The translations under genes and the position numbers were made by a program. From Duganella alba (lineage in GTDB: Bacteria; Pseudomonadota; Gammaproteobacteria; Burkholderiales; Burkholderiaceae_D): a stretch of 38,841 nt of DNA. This document shows, piece by piece, positions 8,096 to 15,769 of the stretch; positions within the stretch are counted from its first letter, which is position 1, and each line of letters opens with the position of its first letter. The stretch lies in assembly GCF_009674495.1 (NCBI RefSeq), contig NZ_WKJN01000043.1, positions 1 through 38,841 on the forward strand. The letters run 5' to 3'. Below the pieces are notes generated by a model that did not search any database, had not been told where the DNA came from, and worked only from the letters and a program-made list of their open reading frames with translations.

Positions 8096-8865
8096 TGCGG
8101 CGCGCCGTTCTTTGCGCCGCGCTGCTTGCGGCAGGCGTGGCCGGCGCGGCATTTGCGGCCGGACTGGCATACGCGGCGACCGGCGCGGCCCGGGCGGCGA
8201 CTGGCGCAACACGCACCAGCACGCCGGCACAGGCGCCGATGCAGGAGCGCGAGCCGACCGACGAGGAACGCAGCTCGTTCAACGACTACTACCGCGAACA
8301 GGTGCCGGCGCAGGTCAGCGGCGGCCCGTCGCTGTTCGCGCCGGCCTTCGACATCCAGCGCCGGCGCGGCGAACCGTGGCGCGTGCTGGCGCGCGTCGAT
8401 TCCTCGCCGCGCCACTACACGGCGGAGCTGTGCCGCCAGGTCCGCACCAGCTACATTTACGACGCCAGGGCGTCCAAAGGCGAACGCTGGACACCCTCGG
8501 CCGCCGCGCCGGAATGGCAGGTCTGGCTGGCGACGCCGAAAGTGATCTGCACCGCCGCGCAGTACACGGTACAGATGCACCCCGCCGTCCACGCAGACGA
8601 CGTCACCGCCCTGCTGCGCCAGCACAAGGAACTGCTGGCGCGCGCACGGCTGCTGTTCGCGGGGAACTCGAGCTGTGCGCGTCAGCGCGCGCTGACGTTC
8701 CGCCTCAGCGCCATCGAACCGGCGCCGCCGGCCAATGGCGCGCCGGTCATGCTCGGCCTGGTGTTCGACAGCGACCGCGACACGCGCGTGCGCGTCGGCG
8801 TGCGCAAGAGCCGCGGCGAATACGTGGCCTGGAGCGTCAACTGCTCTGCTGATGCTGCCGGTTGA
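8095..8865 (+). CDS. Exported protein of unknown function, third gene of ompR-envZ operon
   Basis: 256-residue protein that I do not recognise. Residues 1-27 form a signal peptide (MRRAVLCAALLAAGVAGAA, cleavage probably near AYA). An Ala/Thr-rich linker follows, then a globular domain from about residue 55. Four cysteines in the mature part (LCRQ, VICT, SSCAR, VNCS) could form two disulfides in the periplasm. A GTG directly before the ATG could also serve as start. The ATG overlaps the envZ stop by one base (TGATG), which argues for coupled translation and possibly a role connected with envelope sensing. The 3' end overlaps the convergent Imm26-like gene by 29 bases. Confidence 0.7.
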   Translation: MRRAVLCAALLAAGVAGAAFAAGLAYAATGAARAATGATRTSTPAQAPMQEREPTDEERSSFNDYYREQVPAQVSGGPSLFAPAFDIQRRRGEPWRVLARVDSSPRHYTAELCRQVRTSYIYDARASKGERWTPSAAAPEWQVWLATPKVICTAAQYTVQMHPAVHADDVTALLRQHKELLARARLLFAGNSSCARQRALTFRLSAIEPAPPANGAPVMLGLVFDSDRDTRVRVGVRKSRGEYVAWSVNCSADAAG

Positions 8866-9337
8866 TCGGATGCTCCGGCGGTTCCAGCAGCTTGGTCATC
8901 AATAGCTCGACCGAGCCATAGCCGTACAGCGAGTCCGCCTCCAGCCCCTGCGTTTCATACGGCACGGATTCCTCGCGCTCCGAGCGGCTCGGATCGGCGT
9001 CGGCATAGGTCACGCGCCAGGCGCGCTTGAGCGTGTCGGCGCGGCGCAGGAACTGCGGCACCGGCCACATGGCGGGATTCCACACGGCGATGTCGCCCAG
9101 CACGCGCCAGTGGCCGCTGGCCAGCGCCATGTCGCCGCAACGCAGCACCTTGACCGCATCCTGCGGCTGCAAGGTATTCAACTGCTCCAGCGTGGGAAAG
9201 CCCGGCAGCTTGGGACCGAACAGATACGCCAGCATGATCTTGCTCCCTGGCGACAGCCGCGCCACCAGCCCCCAACCGTAGCCGCCGTCCAGCAACGGCA
9301 CGGCAAACCAGCTTCCCTCTTGATACGACTGCTTCAT
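8837..9337 (-). CDS. Imm26-like immunity protein
   Basis: 166-residue protein resembling the Imm26 family found in polymorphic-toxin immunity loci. The N-terminus QEGSWFAVPLLDGGYGWGLVAR, the LAYLFGP segment and the following KVLRCGDMAL / WRVLGDIAVWN blocks match my memory of that family; no search was run. There is no signal peptide, so it would be cytosolic. No toxin gene is adjacent, making this an orphan. It is convergent with the ompR-operon exported protein and overlaps it by 29 bases, and lies 116 bases upstream of a TPP riboswitch on the opposite strand. The ATG at 9337 has a weakly purine-rich GGGGTT upstream. Confidence 0.65.
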   Translation of the reverse strand: MKQSYQEGSWFAVPLLDGGYGWGLVARLSPGSKIMLAYLFGPKLPGFPTLEQLNTLQPQDAVKVLRCGDMALASGHWRVLGDIAVWNPAMWPVPQFLRRADTLKRAWRVTYADADPSRSEREESVPYETQGLEADSLYGYGSVELLMTKLLEPPEHPINRQHQQSS

Positions 9338-9440
9338 TCAAACCCCTTCAACCACCGCCCAGCGGCGCAAGTCGGAAGTGTAGCGACGCCGCGCAAAACA
9401 CGGCGCACGGCATCGCCGCAACGGAAGCGCATGACATCTG

Positions 9441-9449
9441 TGTTACACT
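9441..9449 (+). promoter_or_regulatory. Candidate extended -10 for the TPP riboswitch transcript
   Basis: TG-T-TACACT forms an extended -10 element. Initiation would fall at about 9455-9457, right at the base of the riboswitch P1 stem (starting 9454). No convincing -35 is seen, as is common for extended -10 promoters. The first one or two P1 bases may therefore be outside the transcript if this promoter is used. Confidence 0.35.
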
Positions 9450-9453
9450 GCGG

Positions 9454-9530
9454 CTTCGCTAGGGGTCCTGGGAACGTCGTTTCCGGGTGAGAGATACCCT
9501 TCGTACCTGATCTGGATAATGCCAGCGAAG
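9454..9530 (+). ncRNA. TPP riboswitch (THI element)
   Basis: The conserved thiamine pyrophosphate aptamer is clear. Closing stem P1 is a perfect 7-bp pair CTTCGCT (9454-9460)/AGCGAAG (9524-9530). Inside are GGGGT (9462-9466), a variable P3 arm with the CTGGGAAC...GTTTCCGGG pairing, the invariant TGAGA (9488-9492), TACCC, and the ACCTGATCTGGATAATGCCAG pyrophosphate-sensor arm (9505-9525). It lies 76 bases upstream of a TonB-dependent receptor on the same strand, so thiamine pyrophosphate should repress that receptor. Confidence 0.97.
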
Positions 9531-9564
9531 GAAAGCGCAAAAGTGGTTCTCCCCTCCTTTGATG

Positions 9565-9602
9565 GCTCTCTTCGCCGGCTCCCAGCCGAACAAGTAGAGA
9601 GC
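9565..9602 (+). promoter_or_regulatory. Candidate expression platform: RBS-sequestering hairpin
   Basis: GCTCTCT (9565-9571) is perfectly complementary to AGAGAGC (9596-9602), with an inner GGCT (9577-9580)/AGCC (9584-9587) stem. The distal arm contains the only purine-rich stretch near the ATG at 9607, so pairing would hide the ribosome binding site. There is no U-run, which favours translational rather than transcriptional control. The pairing is seen; coupling to the aptamer is inferred. Confidence 0.5.
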
Positions 9603-9606
9603 AGAT

Positions 9607-11739
9607 ATGTCCACACCAAACTTTGCAGTGTCCGCCATCGCGTTGGCGGTTTTACAGATGACTTCCGGCGCCGTGCGCGCCGAAGATCCCGACCAGGCCA
9701 TGCAGGAAGTCGTCGTCAACGGCGTCAAGGTGCGCGCCGCCTCGGCCTCCGTCGCCGGCTTCGGCAGCGCGCCGCTGCTGGAAACGCCGGCCTCGGTCAG
9801 CGTGCTGACCTCGCAGCAGATGCTGGATCTGCAAATCCGCTCCACCACCGACGCCGCCAAGTTCGACGCCAGCCTGAGCGACTCGTACAACGCGGTCGGC
9901 TACGCCGAGCAGTTCTCCATCCGCGGCTTCAAGCTGGACAACGAATCAAGCTACCGCAAGGACGGCATGGCGATCACCGGCGATACCCAGATCCCGCTGG
10001 AGAACAAGGAACGCCTGGAAGTGCTCAAAGGCCTGTCCGGCCTGCAGGCCGGCGTCTCCGCGCCGGGAGGCATCGTCAACTACGTCACCAAGCGCCCGAC
10101 CGATACGCCGCTGCGCACCGTGGTGCTGGAAGAGCGCGAGCGCGGCAACCTGTACGGCGCGGTCGACCTCGGCGGCCGCTTCGACAACACCGACTTCGGC
10201 TACCGCATCAACGCCGCCGCCGAGCGCCTGCGTTCCTACATCAAGGGCGCCGACGGCAACCGCAAGTTCGTCTCGGCCGCCTTCGACTGGCGCATCTCGC
10301 CGCAGGCGCTGCTGCAGATCGACGCCGACTACCAGCGCAAGTCGCAGGTCACGGCGCCGGGCTACCAGTTGCTCAACAACGCCACGCTGCCGAACGTGCC
10401 GGCCGACCAGCTGCTCAACGATCAGCCGTGGAGCCGTCCGGTGGAAACCACCAGCAGCAACGTCGGCGCGCGCTTCGAATACAAGTTCTCGCCGGAGTGG
10501 AACGCCACGATCAGCGCCAACCAGCACAACTTCAAGCGCGACGACTACACCGCCTTCCCTTACGGCTGCGGCGCACAGGACCTGTATCCCGGCTTCTGCG
10601 GCAATGGCGACTACGACGTCTACAACTACATCAGCCTGGGCGAGAAAAAATCGCCGCTGACGGCGCAGGCGCTGCTGCAAGGCCGCTTCGCCACCGGCGC
10701 GCTGACGCACGAATTCACCGGCGGCGCATCGTTCTTCAAGAACAGCGAAAAATGGGGCGACTACCTGTACGACCTGTCCGGCACCAGCAACATCTACCAT
10801 CCGGTGGTGGTGGCGCCGGCGTCCGGCAGCAGCGGCGCCGTGTCGGAACGCCGCCGCGACAACGAGCGCGCGCTGTTCGCGCAGGACATCCTCGGCCTGA
10901 CCGAACAACTGAAGCTGCACGCCGGCGCACGCTACGTCAAGCTGAAACGTGACGAATACGTCGGTCTCGACGACGATGGCGCCGTGCTGCCGTATGCGCA
11001 CACCGACATCGGCTTCTGGCTGCCGAACGTGGCGCTGGTGTACAAGGTGCGTCCGAACGTGTCGACCTACGTGTCGTACTCGCAGGGCCTGGAGCATGGC
11101 GGCGTGGCGCCGATGGGCACCGCCAACGAGCACCGCGCGCTGGACCCGAGCAAGTCGAAACAGGTGGAGGTGGGCATCAAGGCCGACATTCGCCAGGACC
11201 TGAGCGCATCCGTGTCGCTGTTCCAGATCCGCAAAGGCCTGGAATACACCGACGCCGCAAAAACCTACGTGCGCAACGGCGAAGCCCAGAACCGCGGCCT
11301 GGAGATGGCGCTGGCCGGCCGCGCCACGCGCGAGCTGACGGTGGGCGTCTCGGCCACCGCGCTGAACACGCAGCAAAGCGGCACCGGCTCGGCGGACCTG
11401 GACGGCAAGCGCGTGACCGACGTCGCCGCCTTCAAATCCTCGGTGTATGCGGACTACGCGCTGCCGCAGGTGCAGGGTCTGAGCGTGGGCGCCAACTGGC
11501 AGTACTCGGGCAAGAAGGCCTTCGACGCCGCCAACACGGTGTTCGTGCCGTCCTACCACGTGGTGAACCTGACCGCGTCGTACGCCACCCGCCTCGGCAA
11601 CGTCGGCACCACCTTCCGCGCCGGCATCGACAACGCCTTCGACAAGTTCTACTGGCGCGACGTCACGCCGGACCTGGGCGGCTACCTGATGCCGGGCGCC
11701 TCGCGCACCTTCCGCGTGTCGGCCACCTTCGATCTTTAA
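9607..11739 (+). CDS. TonB-dependent receptor, TPP-riboswitch controlled (probable thiamine uptake)
   Basis: 710-residue outer-membrane TonB-dependent receptor. A signal peptide (SAIALAVLQMTSGAVRA, cleaved near residue 25) is followed by a short N-terminal stretch containing MQEVVVNGVKVR, the probable TonB box region. The plug domain (about residues 45-150) includes ETPASVSVLTSQQMLDLQ, the FSIRGF motif and GIVNYVTKRP. A 22-stranded barrel follows, ending in RTFRVSATFDL. Sequence style is that of siderophore receptors (FhuA/FpvA-like), and homology alone would give that label. The upstream TPP riboswitch instead points to thiamine, its phosphates or precursors as substrate, as in predicted thiamine receptors of other proteobacteria and Bacteroidetes. 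Its TAA overlaps the stop of the convergent outer-membrane protein gene. Confidence 0.93.
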   Translation: MSTPNFAVSAIALAVLQMTSGAVRAEDPDQAMQEVVVNGVKVRAASASVAGFGSAPLLETPASVSVLTSQQMLDLQIRSTTDAAKFDASLSDSYNAVGYAEQFSIRGFKLDNESSYRKDGMAITGDTQIPLENKERLEVLKGLSGLQAGVSAPGGIVNYVTKRPTDTPLRTVVLEERERGNLYGAVDLGGRFDNTDFGYRINAAAERLRSYIKGADGNRKFVSAAFDWRISPQALLQIDADYQRKSQVTAPGYQLLNNATLPNVPADQLLNDQPWSRPVETTSSNVGARFEYKFSPEWNATISANQHNFKRDDYTAFPYGCGAQDLYPGFCGNGDYDVYNYISLGEKKSPLTAQALLQGRFATGALTHEFTGGASFFKNSEKWGDYLYDLSGTSNIYHPVVVAPASGSSGAVSERRRDNERALFAQDILGLTEQLKLHAGARYVKLKRDEYVGLDDDGAVLPYAHTDIGFWLPNVALVYKVRPNVSTYVSYSQGLEHGGVAPMGTANEHRALDPSKSKQVEVGIKADIRQDLSASVSLFQIRKGLEYTDAAKTYVRNGEAQNRGLEMALAGRATRELTVGVSATALNTQQSGTGSADLDGKRVTDVAAFKSSVYADYALPQVQGLSVGANWQYSGKKAFDAANTVFVPSYHVVNLTASYATRLGNVGTTFRAGIDNAFDKFYWRDVTPDLGGYLMPGASRTFRVSATFDL

Positions 11740-12455
11740 AAGATCAGCTGCGCGCGCATCGAAAAGCTCTTCGCTGCGCGCGCCGCATTCCTGCCGATCA
11801 GGTAGGCGAATTCATACTTCAATTCCTGCCGCCCGATGTCGGTGTGACCGCCGACCATCGGCCCGGCGCGGTGCGACTGCTGCTTGTACGGCGACCAGTC
11901 GTTCCACTTCCCCACCTCACCGAAGGCCTGCACGCCGGGCTGGAACCACGGCTTCCAGTTGTGCTTCACCTGCAACTGGTAAGTCAGCTCGGTCGGATTC
12001 GGTCCGGAGACGGTGCGGTAATCGCGCTGGAAGAACAGATTGGCGTTGAACTGGGTGCGGCCGATTTCCGTTTGCAGCACCGGCCCCCACTCCAGCATGT
12101 AGCCGTTGTCGCGGTCGTGCGAGCGCTCCACCTTGGTGTGCAGCGCCAGGTCGAAATCGTACTGGCCCTGGGTCAGCATGTAGTCGTTCTGCCAGGCGGT
12201 GGCGGTGCGTTGCGTGCCACCGCCGTTGCGCGTGAACCACTCCTCGTAGATCTCGGTGTACCAGCGCGACGTGACGCCGTAGCCGACGCCGATTTCCGGC
12301 GACGCCGTGGTGCGGCCGCTGTATTGGGCGTGCCAGTATTTGTAGTCAATGGAAGTCTGGCCTTCCACGTCGTAGGTGGAGACCAGATAATAGCCGGTAT
12401 CGGCCAGCGCCAGCGGAGTAACCAATATCGATAACGCCGCCAACCGCTTGATCAT
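11736..12455 (-). CDS. Small outer-membrane beta-barrel protein, last gene of peptidase-pnuC operon
   Basis: 239-residue protein of unknown family. A clean signal peptide (MIKRLAALSILVTPLALA, cleavage ALA-D) is followed by alternating aromatic/polar strands (YYLVSTYDVEGQ, YKYWHAQYSG, RWYTEIYEEWF, LTYQLQVKHNWKPWF, ELKYEFAYLIG) ending in SMRAQLIF, a C-terminal phenylalanine signature of outer-membrane barrels. Probably a 10-12-stranded barrel; a porin or ligand-specific channel role would fit the vitamin-uptake context but is inference. The ATG overlaps the stop of the kinase gene (ATGA), so translation is coupled. Its stop codon overlaps that of the TonB receptor. Confidence 0.75.
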   Translation of the reverse strand: MIKRLAALSILVTPLALADTGYYLVSTYDVEGQTSIDYKYWHAQYSGRTTASPEIGVGYGVTSRWYTEIYEEWFTRNGGGTQRTATAWQNDYMLTQGQYDFDLALHTKVERSHDRDNGYMLEWGPVLQTEIGRTQFNANLFFQRDYRTVSGPNPTELTYQLQVKHNWKPWFQPGVQAFGEVGKWNDWSPYKQQSHRAGPMVGGHTDIGRQELKYEFAYLIGRNAARAAKSFSMRAQLIF

Positions 12456-12964
12456 AAATACCCTGAGGCCTGTGAGATGCGTTGATCGGGATCGCCCGAT
12501 ATCAGCAGATAGGGTATCCCACGCGCCGCCAGTTCGTCCAGCAGCAAGCGGTTGACGATGACGCTGACTTCCTCGTTCTCGCGCTGCAAGCCGTCGGCCA
12601 CCCAGGGGATGTCGGGCGCCGTCACCAGCGTCAGGGCGTAATCGCGCTGGTGCGCGTCCGCCAGCACGGCCAGTTCAGCGTCGATGCCGCCGAAATAATG
12701 GCGGCTGTAGACCGCCGTCATCAGCGGCGTAGTGTCGCAAAAAAGATACTTTCCAGCCTGCGGCGCGGCGGCGTCCTCGCGTGCGCGCTGCGTGCGGGCG
12801 ATGTGGATCTGGTCGGCCGCCACCGGCACGCGACCTTCCGCATCGACGAATTCGCGCAGATACTCCGGCACCCACACGGTGCCGTAGCGTTCCGCCAGCG
12901 CCTCGGCCAGCGTGGTCTTGCCGGACGACGCGGTGCCGAGAATGGCGATGCGCCGCGGCGTCAT
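12452..12964 (-). CDS. NadR-like nucleoside kinase (ribosylnicotinamide kinase-type ATPase)
   Basis: 170-residue P-loop ATPase corresponding to the stand-alone C-terminal kinase domain of NadR. Walker A is GTASSGKTT (residues 10-18). PEYLREF (33-39) matches the NadR ribose-binding region, CDTTPLMT (75-82) follows, and PWVADGLQ (119-126) closely matches the equivalent segment I recall from E. coli NadR (PWVADGLR). By family it would phosphorylate nicotinamide riboside, trapping it after import. Its partner is a PnuC-family transporter whose stop overlaps this start (ATGA). Because a TPP-riboswitch receptor faces the operon, a thiamine-kinase-like role should also be considered. The ATG at 12964 is chosen over an upstream in-frame codon because it yields the exact NadR N-terminus. 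Confidence 0.85.
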   Translation of the reverse strand: MTPRRIAILGTASSGKTTLAEALAERYGTVWVPEYLREFVDAEGRVPVAADQIHIARTQRAREDAAAPQAGKYLFCDTTPLMTAVYSRHYFGGIDAELAVLADAHQRDYALTLVTAPDIPWVADGLQRENEEVSVIVNRLLLDELAARGIPYLLISGDPDQRISQASGYL

Positions 12965-13605
12965 TCCATCGCCAGCCGGCGGCCGCCGGCGTGGCTGTCG
13001 CCGCTCCAGGCGCGCAGGCCGATGACCGCCATGCCGACGAAGATGGCGTACAAAATCGCCGTCAGCATCAGGTGCTTGTGCAGGTACAGCGCCACGTACA
13101 GCACGTCGACGATGATCCACACGTGCCAGTTCTCGATCTTCTTGCGCGACAGCAGCAGCTGGCCGACCAGCGAACCGGCGGTCAGGAAGCCGTCCGAATT
13201 CGGCACGTCGGTGTCGGTATAGGACTTGAGGAACCACGCCAGCAGCGCGAAGCCCACCAGCCAGACGCCGGCGGCGGCCCAGCGGCCGCGCGCGTCAAGC
13301 GACGTCACCGGCAGCCTGGCGTGGCTGTCGTCGCCGTGCAGCCACTGATACCAGCCGAAGATCGACACCGCGATGAACACCAGCTGCAGGCCCATGTCGC
13401 CGTACAGGCGCGAACCATAGAACACCAGGCCGTAGGTCGCCGACGAGATGATGGCGAACAGCCAGCCCCAATGGCTCTGGCGGATGTTCAGCCACACCGT
13501 GGCCACCGACAGCAGGAACGACAGCAGCTCCAGCGGGGTCGTGGCAAATACTGCCAGGTGCAGCGGCATATTCGCGTAACCCAGCAGGAGCGTCAGTGCG
13601 TTCAT
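12961..13605 (-). CDS. pnuC: PnuC-family vitamin transporter
   Basis: 214-residue inner-membrane protein of the PnuC (NMN_transporter) family, with about seven hydrophobic segments. These facilitators move nicotinamide riboside (PnuC), thiamine (PnuT) or riboflavin (PnuX), with trapping by a downstream kinase. Family hallmarks are the FGWYQW segment (residues 83-88) and the ENWHVW motif (WxxW, Trp160 and Trp163) followed by IIVDVLYVALYLHK. Asp167 stands where the E. coli PnuC sequence I recall has Asn. The gene is sandwiched by ATGA overlaps between the S46 peptidase and the NadR-like kinase. The kinase argues for nicotinamide riboside; the TPP-controlled receptor next door argues for thiamine. 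The symbol reflects the family, not a proven substrate. Confidence 0.87.
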   Translation of the reverse strand: MNALTLLLGYANMPLHLAVFATTPLELLSFLLSVATVWLNIRQSHWGWLFAIISSATYGLVFYGSRLYGDMGLQLVFIAVSIFGWYQWLHGDDSHARLPVTSLDARGRWAAAGVWLVGFALLAWFLKSYTDTDVPNSDGFLTAGSLVGQLLLSRKKIENWHVWIIVDVLYVALYLHKHLMLTAILYAIFVGMAVIGLRAWSGDSHAGGRRLAME

Positions 13606-15737
13606 TTTTTAGGATATTTGATGGTCATTTCTTTGAGCACGTTGTCGGCGTGATCCACTTCCGACATCACCCACAGCATATACCGGATATCCAGGTGGAT
13701 GGCGCGGGTGATGTCGGTGTCGAAGTACCAGTCCTTGGTGATCGACTCGTAGGTCGAATCGAAGTTCAGGCCTATCAGCTCGCCGTTCTTGTTCATCACC
13801 GCCGAACCGGAGTTGCCACCGGTGGTGTCGGCGCTGGTCAGGAAGTCGACCGGCACGGTGCCCAGCACCGGATCCTTGAACTGGCCGTAGCGCTTGGCCT
13901 TGATCGCATCGAGCAGCTTGGCCGGCGCGTTGAACGGCTCCTTGCCGGTGTTCTTCTCGACGATGCCCTCGATGGTGGTGAACGGGCCCTTGGTGATGCC
14001 GTCCTTCGGCGAGTATGGCGACACGGTGCCGTAGGTCACGCGCAGCGTCGAATTCGCGTCAGGATAGACCGGCTTGCCCTGCGATTTCTTGAACGCGATC
14101 ACGGCCGCCATGTATTGCGGGATCACGCGTTCCAGGTTGCCGTCCAGTTCCTTGCGCCGTTCCTTCAGCGATTGCGACACGCCGTCGATCTTCACCGCCA
14201 GCTTGATGAAGGCGTCGTCCGACACGGCCACGCTGGCGGCGTCCTTGCCCACCCACGCCAGGCGCTTGGCGGTGTCGCCCAGTTGCGATTGCGCGTACAG
14301 CGCCGGCACCGCGTCCACCGGCGGCAGCAGCGCGTCCAGGCCCGTCACGTGCATCGACTTCGGCAGCGCGGCGTAGCGTTGCAGCGCGGCGGTGAAGCGC
14401 GCCTGGTCGACGCTGCCCACATACGACTGCTCCAGGCGGTTCAGACGCGCCTTGATGAAGCCCAGGTCGCGCTGCTGGTAGCCCAGTTCACGCTCGGCAT
14501 CCGGCTTGGCGCTTTCCTGCGCCAGGCGGTACAGCGTAGTACCGGACTTCAGCAGGTCGCTGGTGATGGCGACGCTGTGGCCGAATTCCTCGTCGCTCAG
14601 CGCGATGTCGGCGGCGATCAGGCTGTCCAGCTCCGTCAGCATGGTCTTCGACACGCCAGGCTGCCTGGCGTACCAGGCGCGGAACTCGGCGTCCTGCACG
14701 TCCTTGATGGCGGCGATGTCCTTGCGCGCGAAGCCGTCCATCAGGCCGCGCGTTTTCTTCATCACGTTGTTGAGGCTCTTGACCACGCTGGCGTAGCGCA
14801 CCGCGTTGCCTTCGTTGTCCTTGGTGGCGGCGGCGATCACGTCCAGGTCGGACTGGATCTCCGATGCCTTGGCCGGATAGGCGGCATCGCGCGCATAGCG
14901 GATTTCCGACGGCAGCTTGTAGCGGCTGGTGCGGCCAGGGTAGCCGGCCAGCAGCACCGGATCGCCGTTCTTCAGGCCCGCAGCCGACACCACCAGGAAG
15001 TCCTTCGAGTGGTAAGGCACGTTGTCCGGCGACGGATCGGCCGGACGGCCATCCTTGCCGACGTAGGCGCGCAGGAACGAGTAGTCGCCCACGTGGCGCG
15101 GCCATTCATAGTTGTCGATGTCGCCGCCGAAGTCGCCGATCGCATTGGCCGGCGCGTACACCAGGCGCACGTCGCGTATCATCATCTGGCGGATGCGGTA
15201 GTATTCCAGGCCGCGATGGAAGGCCGGCACCGAGCAGCGGTAGCTCTTGTCGCTCTCGCACTCGGCGACCAGCGCCTTGACCGCCTTGTCCACCGCTTCG
15301 CTGCGCTGCTTGCCGCTCATGGTCGGCGTGATGTCCTTCAGCACACGGCTGGTGACGTTTTCCACCTTGTCGGTGACGTACACCAGCGTGTTCGGGCCGC
15401 CCGCCAGCTCGTCGGCGCGGGTCTTGGCCAGGTAGCCGTTGGCGATGTAATTGTGTTCAGGCGTGGAGTTGCGCTGGATGGCGCCATAGGCGCAGTGGTG
15501 ATTGGTCACAATCAGGCCGGCATCCGACACGAACGACGCCGAGCAGCCGCCCAGCGACACGATGGCGCTCATCGGGTGCTTGGACAGATCGGCCAGCTTT
15601 TCCGCCGGAATGGCGATGCCGATGCGTTTCAGTTCGGATTTCAGTTGCGGCAGCTGGTACGGCTGCCATTGGCCTTCGTCGGCGGATGCGCTTGTGGCGC
15701 ACAGCAGTGCGGCAGGAATCAGTAAATATTTTAACAA
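13602..15737 (-). CDS. S46 family dipeptidyl peptidase (DPP7/DPP11 type)
   Basis: 711-residue periplasmic serine exopeptidase that releases dipeptides from peptide N-termini. Signal peptide MLKYLLIPAALLCATSASA, cleaved near residue 19. The chymotrypsin-like triad is visible: His in TNHHCAYG (80/81), Asp in GGDIDNYEWPRH (206/208) and Ser643 in TTGGNSGSAV. The conserved P1-pocket position, 18 residues after the catalytic Ser, is Ser661 (LNFDS). In this family Gly there marks DPP7 (hydrophobic P1) and Arg or Ser marks DPP11 (Asp/Glu P1), so DPP11-like specificity is predicted. It overlaps pnuC by ATGA, an unusual partnership. Thirty-two bases separate it from the upstream histidine kinase gene. 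Confidence 0.94.
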   Translation of the reverse strand: MLKYLLIPAALLCATSASADEGQWQPYQLPQLKSELKRIGIAIPAEKLADLSKHPMSAIVSLGGCSASFVSDAGLIVTNHHCAYGAIQRNSTPEHNYIANGYLAKTRADELAGGPNTLVYVTDKVENVTSRVLKDITPTMSGKQRSEAVDKAVKALVAECESDKSYRCSVPAFHRGLEYYRIRQMMIRDVRLVYAPANAIGDFGGDIDNYEWPRHVGDYSFLRAYVGKDGRPADPSPDNVPYHSKDFLVVSAAGLKNGDPVLLAGYPGRTSRYKLPSEIRYARDAAYPAKASEIQSDLDVIAAATKDNEGNAVRYASVVKSLNNVMKKTRGLMDGFARKDIAAIKDVQDAEFRAWYARQPGVSKTMLTELDSLIAADIALSDEEFGHSVAITSDLLKSGTTLYRLAQESAKPDAERELGYQQRDLGFIKARLNRLEQSYVGSVDQARFTAALQRYAALPKSMHVTGLDALLPPVDAVPALYAQSQLGDTAKRLAWVGKDAASVAVSDDAFIKLAVKIDGVSQSLKERRKELDGNLERVIPQYMAAVIAFKKSQGKPVYPDANSTLRVTYGTVSPYSPKDGITKGPFTTIEGIVEKNTGKEPFNAPAKLLDAIKAKRYGQFKDPVLGTVPVDFLTSADTTGGNSGSAVMNKNGELIGLNFDSTYESITKDWYFDTDITRAIHLDIRYMLWVMSEVDHADNVLKEMTIKYPKK

Positions 15738-15769
15738 GATATGGCCCCAGATTGAATTCGGCGCCAGTA

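Noticed and set aside
12965..13237. N-terminal extension of the NadR-like kinase.
   Set aside because: The extension is Arg-rich, overlaps pnuC in another frame, and the ATG at 12964 overlaps the pnuC stop and starts the NadR fold exactly.
13596..15725. A 709-codon plus-strand frame opposite the S46 peptidase.
   Set aside because: Antisense shadow; the minus strand encodes a signal peptide and complete catalytic triad.
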